From Apium graveolens (taxonomy: Eukaryota > Streptophyta > Magnoliopsida > Apiales > Apiaceae): DNA of 64,000 nt. Shown here in pieces: positions 55,684-64,000 of the stretch (the stretch's first letter is position 1; each line of letters begins with the position of its first letter). The notes beneath the pieces are model-generated. The model was not told the origin of the DNA, did no database searches, and worked only from the letters and a program-made list of their open reading frames with translations. The stretch is taken from assembly GCF_009905375.1 (NCBI RefSeq), contig NC_133653.1, positions 81,728,911 to 81,792,910 on the forward strand, given 5' to 3'. Position numbers and translations under genes: made by a program.

Positions 55684-57366
55684 AACTTATAAATTAACTT
55701 ATAAATTAAAATAAAAAATTTAGTTCTATCATGCACATTCATTCATAAACTAAATATATAATTAAAAAAATTATAAATTATTTTACAAAATTTCCACACT
55801 TGCAGATTCATTCATAAATATTATAACTAAAGTTTAAATTCATAAAAGATACTTGTTAAAAACAGTAATACTAAAAATTTAAATTCATAATACAAAGATA
55901 TTTATTAAACCTAAAATTTAATACAAAGATATAGGAAGATACTTATTACAAAATCTATTAGATGTCCCATAAACAAATTTAAATCTAATAGAAATCCAAT
56001 ACACAAATTTAAAAATAAATTACTAGAAATCCAATACACAAATTTAAATTCATAATACAAAGACATAGGAAAATACTAATTAGAAAATTTAGAAGTTCAG
56101 TACCCAAATTTATGTACACAGCTACTCCCCTGTCAAACCGTACAAAACTAACACAAGAATCTCTTCTATATTTAATATGAGAACAAGAGTATAATTTCAT
56201 GATATTAAAATGTCTCAATAAAAAGACTAAATTACCCCTATTTTTAATATTTATATAATAGATGTGATTTGTGGGAATCGAACTCAAGTTATTCCATTCA
56301 ACTATACAACCTCTTACCACTATTTATCACATGTGTTTTTTTATCATACACATAATATGTAAGTGTGCTAAATAAATGTTTTATTTAATTTTAAAGATAC
56401 TTACTTGAATTCCGCAAAAAAAAAACATAGTTAGTTGAATATTTGTACAGTTAATTTTAATGAATTGAATTCCAGATATAAAATTAGGCATAGTACATAA
56501 ATGGATTATTATCTTATTTATTAATCATTTTTTAGTTTGAAAATATATATCATATATTTTAAACATATTTTTTATTATAAAAAGTAATTAAAATGTACAT
56601 ATATAATTTTTAAAAAAATATTGAAAATAGAATCGCTTATATATAAATAATTTATATTGATATTACATATTTAGATAAGTTCGAATTATAATGAGTCAAT
56701 GCATTTTAGAACTTGACCCATTGTTCAAAAAATATTCAAAATTTGACTACATGACCCGGCCGAAAAATATCGTCACATTATACGTTTAGTAAATTTAAAT
56801 TACAAGTTCGGCGAGAATATCTTACCAATAATGTGAAATTTATTAATATTTTATGTTAATATAAATTAATGTGTTTGAGGTCTTTATAGGATCAAGTCAA
56901 TTGATTATTTATTTTAAAATTACTAACTTCACTGATAACGTATTATTATTTTTGAAATTTGTCCCGATTTTAAGAATATTTGAAATTTGAAATGAGATCT
57001 CACGAGATTTGTTAAAACTACGATGATATATTAAATCGATTTATTTTTCATTTTTCACTTTAAAAAAACTAGCTTTTTAAAAAGAATTCTTTTAGATAGC
57101 AATATTCATTGATCAAGATAATATTGTACAAATATTTTAAATTATTTTAATATTTTGAATTATTCAAATAAAAGTTATATCTATACTATATTGTAGCATT
57201 TGATTCAATACATTTTATATTATTTAAGGAAAAAAATATATATTGTTCAATAATTTGAAGGAATTAACAAAGTCAAGTGATATTTATGAAACTTTATCGA
57301 ACTGAAATTTTTTAATTTTGGAGAATAGTATAAAATTGTTATGGATAAAAAACTAAGGTTATTATT
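55684..57366. other. AT-rich intergenic DNA
   Basis: No gene, RNA or clear mobile element was recognised. Near-duplicate phrases (AATACACAAATTTAAA and similar at about 56000-56050) suggest small local duplications. The ORF at 56009-56320 (minus) has no protein-like features. Confidence 0.45.
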
Positions 57367-57911
57367 TGCTGCATTTATTACTAAGATTCGGGAGCTCAAG
57401 GCCTTTAATGGCTGCTCTCGTGTATCGTAGCTTAATTCTGCCTTTACGAGATGCCTACGTATCTCTGTGAATTAGAGAATCAAGCCAAAAAACGTAGTTC
57501 TGATTTGTGAGGTGAGACCCCTTATATAGATGTTGAGAGTCCTTGAATTGGACTTGGTATAGGAGACTTGGTGGGCAAGTCTCATAATTAGAATGGACTT
57601 TGGAGTCCTAGATAGTAGGAAACTGATTCCTTATCCTTTTAGGTCCCCTTGAGGCCAATCTACAAGGATTTATATCCCCACTAGGACTTATCTTAATAGC
57701 TGTTTTCCTCCTTTATTTATTAATTACGAAATTAATAAATAATCATGGTTTTTGGGCCTTCTTTGTTCCGTCAGAGGTCTGATCTGGTCCATCAGGCCTG
57801 ATCAATGTGTTGACCTTCTTGGTCTGAATGTCATACATCTTCTTATTGGGCCTAGCAGCCCACACCTTGCAATATTTATTTATACAATCAGGATTTATTT
57901 ATCCCTATCAT
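57367..57911 (-). repeat. Probable 3' LTR of the Tat element (about 545 bp)
   Basis: On the minus strand the LTR starts TGATAGGGATAAATAAATCC at 57911, just after a purine tract, and probably ends AAATGCAGCA at 57367. TG...CA ends fit. The partner LTR is not visible, so the outer boundary is inferred. Confidence 0.6.
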
Positions 57912-57931
57912 TTGCCCCCCAACTTTTGGGA
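57912..57931 (-). other. Polypurine tract of the Tat element
   Basis: The minus strand reads CCCAAAAGTTGGGGGGCAAA right before the LTR start at 57911. It is the expected plus-strand primer and sets the LTR boundary. Confidence 0.65.
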
Positions 57932-58020
57932 AACATTGATTAGGTTTCGCAAAAGTTAAATCTATTCATTCCCTTACAGAGTTTCGTTTTTGTGTAAAGT
58001 GTGGAGCGACCTACACATTT

Positions 58021-58562
58021 ACAACGATTTTTCCTTTATTTCTGGATTTTTCCCTAATTTTCTGGGATTTATCCCTAATTTTCTGGATTTTTCCCTTAAT
58101 TTCTGGGTTTTATCCTTAATTTCTGGATTTTCCCTAATTTTATGGGATTTATCCTTAATTTCTGGATTTTTCCCTAATTTTCTGGGATTTATCCTAATTT
58201 TCTGGGATTTATCCTTAATTTCTGGATTTTTCCCCAATTTTCTGGGATATATCCTAATTTTCTGGGATTTATCCTTAATTTCTGGATTTTCCCTAATTTT
58301 CTAGGATTTATCCTTAATTTCTGGATTTTTCCCTAATATTCTGGGATTTATCCTTAATTTCTGGATTTTTCCCTAATATTCTGGGATTTATCCTAATTTT
58401 CTGGGATTTATCCTTAATTTCTGGATTTTCCCTAATTTTCTGGGATTTATCCTTAATTTCTGGATTTTTCCCTAATATTCTGGGATTTATCCTTAATTTT
58501 TGGATTTTCCCCTAATTTTCTGGGATTTATCCTTAATTTCTGGATTTTTCCCTAATTTTAAG
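58021..58562. repeat. Minisatellite, about 20-bp units in 39-bp pairs
   Basis: Tandem units of the forms TTCTGGGATTTATCCTTAAT and TTCTGGATTTTTCCCTAAT alternate, giving a pair of about 39 bases repeated for 540 bases. Units vary by single bases and small length changes. The ORFs here on both strands are by-products of the repeat. It lies in the 3' untranslated region of the Tat element. Confidence 0.9.
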
Positions 58563-58565
58563 CCT

Positions 58566-58645
58566 TAAAATCGATCAGGATGTATAAAAAATCGATCAGG
58601 ATGTATACAAAATCGATCAGGATGTATACAAAATCGATCAGGATT
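58566..58645. repeat. Short tandem array of a 21-bp ATCGATCAGGATGTATACAAA unit
   Basis: Three to four copies of the unit follow the minisatellite directly. They share the core CGATCAGGA with the palindromic region downstream. Confidence 0.85.
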
Positions 58646-59080
58646 CCTGACCGATTTCGATCAGGATCCTGATCGAATTAGCTCAGAAACTTACATTCTG
58701 GTCGACAGGATTCCTGATCGATTTCGATCAGGACTCTGATCGAATTGGCCTTCAAAGTGACACCCTAGTCGACTGATACATGGGCTTAATCGACCAGGAT
58801 TCCTGATCGATTTCGATCAGGATTCTGATCGAATTAAGTGGCTTTCTACCATTCTGATCGAATAGAATATCGATCAGGACTCTCTTCTGTGTCGATCAGG
58901 ACTCTGATCGATCTTAGGGGATTTCTTCCCTCCTGTTCGAATGAGATATCGATCAGGATCCTTTTTTGCGTCGATCAGGACTCTGATCGAACTTAGGGGA
59001 TTTCTTCCCTCCTGTTCGAATGAGATATCGATCAGGACTCTCTTCTGCGTCGATCAGGACTCTGATCGAACCAATTTAAA
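58640..59080. repeat. GATC-rich palindromes and a 79-bp tandem repeat
   Basis: The motif CCTGATCGATTTCGATCAGG, a 9-base perfect inverted repeat around TT, occurs at about 58711 and 58802, with a one-base variant near 58646. From about 58850 a unit of about 79 bases (beginning CTTAGGGGATTTCTTCCC) is repeated two to three times, each with further CGATCAGGA copies. No coding is visible. Confidence 0.85.
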
Positions 59081-59210
59081 ATTCTGGTCGATTTTTGACC
59101 TTTCAAATTCCACAGGAGTTTCTAGATTATTCCTGATATTTCTGGTTGATGGGCTTTTAGGTTGGGCCTGGCTAAATGGGCCTAGAAACGCCTCGTATCC
59201 CGAGCTTTTC

Positions 59211-59220
59211 GCCTATATAA
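59211..59220 (+). promoter_or_regulatory. TATA box for the antisense gene of the Tat element
   Basis: CCTATATAAG lies on the plus strand about 170 bases before the ATG at 59390, followed by a CT-rich leader. It is the likely promoter core of the three-exon gene. Confidence 0.55.
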
Positions 59221-59389
59221 GTGTAGTGTGAAGTGAGAATCCTCATTTCACCTCACATCTCTCATTTTCTCTCATAAACCTCTCTAGAGTTCTCTCCCTT
59301 TGAGAAGGCGATTTCCGGCGGCCGCAGCTCCCGCAGCTCCACCTTTCTCAGGTTTTTCTGGGTTTCAAGCCTTCAATCGAAGCATATCA

Positions 59390-61428
59390 ATGGCGGATCG
59401 TGACTTGGCTCGTTTGCAGAAGATGAATGTCTCTAAGAGAGGTACAAACATTCAAATTCAATCTCCATATACTTCCCTAATTGATATGATTAACTCGAGA
59501 GGTGATGAATATCCCTCCCTATCTGAATTAGATTCGTATAATCATGGTAACACCTTTCATGAGTTAGATGGTAGGATAGAGTCTATGAATACCCTGTACA
59601 GACTTCCACCCCACCTTAGGATCACTCCAACCGCCCCTGGGGATAGGACTTGTAATTGGGAGGGGGATACTTTGTTTATCTATCGAGGAGCCCTGACCGC
59701 GGGTCTTAGGTTCCCATTCCACGAATTTATTCCTCGATTACTTGCCGATGTACAAATCAACCCTTGTCAACTCCCTCCTAACGCTTGGAGGAACATTATC
59801 TGTTTTATGGTCCTTTGTATTAGAAACAATTTTCCTCTTTCTGTAGCGGTCTTTTGAAAAGTTTTCCAATTCTATAATAGCTCTATGAGTCAACCAGGCA
59901 GGGTTTTAATTCGTCAACGGCCCAAAATCCCTCATATCTTTGATAGTAATTCCATAGTTGAGAACAACCCTAAATGGAGGGACGAGTTTATGAGGCTGAC
60001 CTGGGCTGGGGGTGATTGGGCCACACTCTTCCGTAGGCCCTTTTGTAAAGTGTCAGATGGGAGTCCAGGTAGCATCAGATTATCTGATGAGGAGGAGGTG
60101 GCCTACCAAGCCTTAATTTCGGATGATGGGAAAACAGACACCTGGACCCTTTTAGAGGAGTTTTCCTTGAAGAAAGTTGGTCTCTCTCAGGCCAGTGATA
60201 AGGGTAAATTTATAACTGGATAACCATTTTTCCTTCCCTTTAATTGTAACATTTTAACTCCTGCAATTTAATATTCTTTCTATCTTTCTTTTTCAGCTTG
60301 CGAGGCCATCAATAATGTCAACAGGCCCAAGGAAGGGGAGTCAGGCCGCCAGAAGAGGGCCAAGCTAAACAGGGACCCCAGGAGCAAACCTGACGGTCCT
60401 TCTTTTCTTAAGCCCCACGTCCCGGTGGTCGAGCTGGGGGACGATGTGGATCCTCCACTTAAGGCACATTCCTTCAGGCCTAACTGGGGCTTCAGGAGGA
60501 GCGATACGGTGGTTGGATCCACCAAATATGCTAAGGATTGGTCATACCATTCCATCACTCCCCACGATTTTACTGACATTGTTACGGGGAGTGATATCGA
60601 GACTATTGAGCTTCTTGGTTCTCAAGCCCAAGCTGCGGTAACTTTCTTTTTTTCTTTTTCTTTGAATCCCAACTTTCTCGTATTTCAACGAACTTTTGCT
60701 AACTCATACATATTTCTTTGCAGAGTAATACCTACTTCCAGGCGGCCCTACACCAGGCTAGGTCCTGGAAGGGTAACTCAGATGGGTTTGAGAAGGAGAT
60801 GAAGAAATGGGAAGAGAGAGCCAAGGTCCTGGAGAAGAAGCTGGACACGAAGAAAGAGGAGCTGGCTAAGGCTCATTCCGAGCTGGTGAAACTTAGGAGC
60901 GATAAGGATAAGCTCATTGATGACTACATGGATTCTGGCAAGTTTAAGAATCTCATGGAGATTCATGATGAGGGTCTTTATTCCCTACAGTTTACTCAGG
61001 GATGGGATGCGGCCGTAAAGGCGGTTTCTGAGAAGCACCCGGGCTTAGTCGACCCTAAGGACTTTATAAGTCCTGAGCAGGCTGAGTCGGAGGACAGCAT
61101 AGATGCCCTCTTCAACTCCCCTCGGCCAGATGATCGCATCTTGGATCCTAACACTGCTTCCCCTCCCGCTTCTCCTGCGAAGGATGCTGAAGGTGCTGAT
61201 AAAGAGCAAGAGAATGAAGGCTCCCACATGGAGGAGTGGTTTTTTCATTTTATAATTTTATCCTTAACTTATGCCTGGACTTTTATTTGTATCAGAACTT
61301 ATTACCCTCCAGGGTTATTTTACATGCTACTTTCCTTATTCGTATCTTTATCTTTCCGATACTTTAATATTCAAACTTGGCTTAATGGCCACACAAGTAT
61401 TATTACAACTCAAACATCCATAGGTTGA
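59390..61428 (+). pseudogene. Antisense three-exon gene in the Tat element (transposase_28-like / coiled coil)
   Basis: Exons 59390-60203, 60297-60637 and 60724-61428 join in phase with good GT/AG borders and give a frame of about 620 codons. The ATG at 59390 follows a TATA box and leader; an upstream open stretch begins only with TTG. Exon 1 (LTAGLRFPFHEFIPRLLADV, NPCQLPPNAWRNIICFMVLC) matches the domain called putative gypsy type transposon. Exon 3 has a coiled coil (KWEERAKVLEKKLDTKKEEL) and an acidic tail. A TGA at 59855-59857 interrupts exon 1 and may derive from CGA. Antisense ORFs between pol and 3' LTR are known in Tat elements; their function is unknown. The last ~55 residues are hydrophobic and may be read past a missed splice site. 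Confidence 0.75.
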
Positions 61429-61618
61429 AATAATTTCGAATTCTTCAATTTCAAGTCTGGTTTTCCAAAACCTTACATAATATGGGTTCGACCCTGATCA
61501 ATAATAGTAACCTGACAATGTATTTTCTACTGGAATATAAAATCCTATGCAAGCAAAGCTTCAAGGTGCTTTTCAACCTACTTGTCATCCAGACAAGTGA
61601 GAATCGTACTCAATTGCC

Positions 61619-64000
61619 CTACACATAGTAAACCTTCAGGTTTTGTGCATGCCAAGTCCTTGGGACTTCAAAACCATCCATTTTCTCCAGCTTATAGGTT
61701 CCTCTACCTTGAACGCTCTTGACTTTGTACGACCCTTCCCAATTCGGGGAAAGCTTCCCTTTCTGTCCTACACCAGAAGCTTCTACTTTCCTTAATACCA
61801 AATCTCCTTGCTTGAAGAATCTTTCTTTAACCCTTAGGTTGTAATAAAACGAAGCTTTTTTCTGATACTCTACTATCTTTGCATGTGCCTCATCTCGCAC
61901 TTCATCAATTAAATCCAGAGCCAACCTTTGTCCTTCCTCATTTTCCCCAGCATTGAAAGTTTGAATTCTTGGAGAGGAATGTGATATCTCCACTGGAACT
62001 ACTGCTTCTGCTCCATATGCCAACATGAAGGGAGTTGCTCCTGTCGTGACTCTACAGGTAGTCCTATAGGCCCATAATATGGGAAGTATCTCATCTACCC
62101 AATTATTTCTTGACTTCTCGATCCTTTTCTTTAGTCCATCCAGGATTATTCGATTTGCTACTTCTGCTTGCCCATTGGCTTGTGGGTGAGCCACAGAGGT
62201 GAACCGTAACTCAATTTCATTTTCTTCACAATATTTCTTGAATTCCTCATTGTTGAATTGTGCTCCATTGTCAGTGACGAGGATACGGGGAATTCCATAT
62301 CGGCACATAATGTTTTCCCACAGGAATTGTGCAACCTGTTTAGTTGTGATTTTGGCCAAGGGTTTGGCTTCGATCCACTTGGTGAAATAATCAATGGCTA
62401 CAATCAGAAACTTCCTTTGTGCCATGGCCATAGGAAAAGGCCCTAGAATATCCATCCCCGACATAGCAAAGGGAATTGGCGAGTTGATAGAGGTCAGCAT
62501 CTCGGGAGGTTGTCTAACAACTGGTGCATGCTTCTGACAGCGATCACACTTCTTCACATATTCTTTGGCATCAGCCATCATTTCTGGCCAATAGAAGCCT
62601 AAACGGGTTATCTTATGAGCCAAGGCCCTGCCCCCCAAGTGTTGCCCACAAATACCTTCATGTACGTCCTCAAGAGCCAAGCGTGCCTCATCGGGCCTGA
62701 GACACCTCAAGTAAGGGATCACGAAAGATCTTTTATACAGAATCCTATCTATCAAAGAGTACCTTAGTGCTCGAATAGTTAACTTCCGTGCTTCAGTTGC
62801 ATCGCTTGGCAACCAACCGGTCTGAATGTGAGCCTTGATGGGATCAATCCATGACGTCCCCAAGCCTATGGGAGCCACTAGCTTAACATCTATGCTTCGT
62901 GTCTTCAAAACACGGAAGTACACACTTCCTGAACTTTCTTCAATCTCAGATGAAGCAAACTTTGATAACGCATCCGCCTTAACATTTTCTTCCCTTGGAA
63001 TGTGTTCAACATGACATTCATTAAATTGGGTCATCACAGCCCTTACTAGGCGTACATACTTAGCCATCGTATCATCCCTTGCCTCAAATTCTCCCTTTAC
63101 CTGGGATATGATCAGCTTTGAGTCTCCGCGGACCTTTAAGTTTTTGACCCTAAGCGTCCCAGCTAGACCAAGGTCAGCTATCAGGGCTTCATATTCTGCT
63201 TCATTATTTGTTGTTGGGAAGTCTAGCTTCATAGCATACTCAATTAAGAATCCATCAGGGCTTTGCAAAACCAACCCTGCTCCACTGGAATTTGTTTTTG
63301 ATGCTCCATCAAAATAGAGAACCCAATATTCTTTCTCAGTATCATCCTTCTCCCTGTCCCCATTGTCGACTCCCTTGTCTTGAGGTATGGTATCTTCCTG
63401 CCCCCCGACTTCTTGGTTGGGTATGGTACATTCCACCACGAAGTCAGCTAGTGCCTGGGCTTTTATAGCCGTACGTGGCTTATACTTGAGATCGAACTCT
63501 CCCAACTCTATTGCCCACTTAATCAGTCTCCCACTTGCCTTGGGACTGTGAATGATATTTCTCAGTGGCTGATTTGTTAGCACTTCAATCTGGTGAGCTT
63601 GAAAAATAAGGACGCAGCTTTCTTGAAGCCATTACCAAGGCTAAAGCGAATTTCTCAATAGTTGAATAATTCAACTCAGCACCATGCAAAATTTTGCTGA
63701 CATAGTATACGGGTTTCTGGACTTTCAGTTCCTCCTTAACCAACACCGCGCTCAAGGCGCTCTCTGAAACAGCCAAGTAAAAGAATAAAACTTCACTCAG
63801 AACTGGCTTGGCCAACAACGGGGCCTGGCCCATATACTTCTTTAACTCTTCAAATGCCTTCTGATTTTCCTCACTCCATACAAAGCCTTTAATGTTCTTT
63901 AGTGACTTGAAGAATGACAAGCACTTGTCTCCCGACTTGGAGATGAATCGTCCTAGCGCAACAACCCTTCCTGTGAGCTTCTGAACATCCTTGATATTTT
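61619..64000 (-). pseudogene. pol: Tat-lineage pol: RT end, RNase H, second RNase H, integrase (frameshifted)
   Basis: From the right edge the minus strand gives the end of RT and the first RNase H (FVWSEENQKAFEELKKYMGQ). It then shifts frame near 63600, where one extra T in a run of T changes the frame. The rest, 63583-61619, is open for 654 codons. It has an archaeal-type second RNase H (VLYFDGASKTNSSGAGLVLQ, NNEAEYEALI), the integrase zinc region (HEGICGQHLGGRALAH, CDRCQKHA) and the DDE core (GMDILGPFP, VTDNGAQF, GQAEVANR), ending LKVYYV. The leftmost codons (from GTG at 63583) are internal, not a start. Apart from the indel the frame looks intact, so the copy is fairly recent. Confidence 0.9.

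Larger units (their letters stand above)
57367..64000 (-). mobile_element. Ty3/gypsy Tat-lineage element, 3' part, runs off right edge
   Basis: On the minus strand pol (RNase H, a second RNase H, integrase) runs from the right edge to 61619. Next come an antisense three-exon gene, tandem repeats, a purine tract and an LTR. The additional archaeal-type RNase H between the first RNase H and integrase, the antisense gene and the repeat-rich 3' region are together characteristic of the Tat lineage (Retand/Ogre group). The pol frame has one frameshift. The 5' half and 5' LTR lie outside the window. Confidence 0.85.

Noticed and set aside
57990..58304. 104-codon hydrophobic repetitive ORF
   Set aside because: It is a by-product of the minisatellite, which is open on both strands.
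58021..59080. CRISPR-like array (repeats with spacers)
   Set aside because: Units are contiguous and variable without unique spacers, and the context is a plant retrotransposon.
59300..59389. Upstream extension of the antisense Tat gene (Ala/Pro-rich)
   Set aside because: The stretch has no ATG (it begins with TTG); the ATG at 59390 fits the leader and TATA box.

Overview
This window is nuclear DNA of a flowering plant. It has introns with GT/AG borders, a germin-like gene, a P4-ATPase gene of the ALA type, plant LTR retrotransposon lineages, CACTA elements and MITEs. The style of the repeats suggests a dicot, possibly Apiales, but that is only an impression. About two thirds of the window is transposable elements, many nested in one another, with a small gene island at about 21.5-28.9 kb.

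Left part, 1-14.7 kb. A minus-strand Ty3/gypsy element enters from the left edge: part of pol (reverse transcriptase and RNase H), protease and zinc knuckles, gag, an extra leader ORF, the primer binding site and a 3.4-kb LTR ending at 7979. Two premature stops break its pol. Next is one end of a CACTA transposon (about 8960-9162), inserted in a decayed minus-strand Ty1/copia element (gag to integrase, about 9.2-11.3 kb, LTR about 13.2-14.7 kb).

Gene island, 14.7-33.4 kb. After about 6.8 kb of mostly unassigned DNA come three host genes that look intact: a two-exon germin-like protein (+), an ALA4-7-type phospholipid flippase in one uninterrupted ORF (-), and a GT17-family glycosyltransferase (-). 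Upstream of the last gene are duplicated segments, a MITE end and a 585-bp hAT-like MITE with a matching 8-bp target duplication.

Central part, 33.46-54.91 kb. This is a complete SIRE/Maximus-like Ty1/copia element on the + strand, with LTRs of 1203 and 1186 bp, a GATAA target duplication, gag, pol and a third ORF in the env-like position. The LTRs differ at only 7 aligned positions plus one 17-bp indel, so it is young. Three non-autonomous CACTA elements of one family have inserted into it: two split pol, and the third lies between the third ORF and the 3' LTR. They share terminal regions but carry different captured host-gene fragments. Element 1 carries a cyclase/kynurenine formamidase-like fragment and a GH17-X8 glucanase fragment. 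Element 2 carries a GDSL lipase, a DUF3119-like exon and a RAD16-like helicase exon. Element 3 carries glyoxalase I and SUMO. I consider this nest of Pack-CACTA elements the most notable thing in the window.

Right part, 54.9-64 kb. After two MITE-like elements there is a minus-strand Ty3/gypsy element of the Tat lineage. It has a 3' LTR, a purine tract, and a 3' untranslated region full of minisatellites and GATC-rich palindromes. A spliced three-exon gene lies antisense to it. Its pol carries an additional RNase H and an integrase, with a one-base frameshift, and runs off the right edge.
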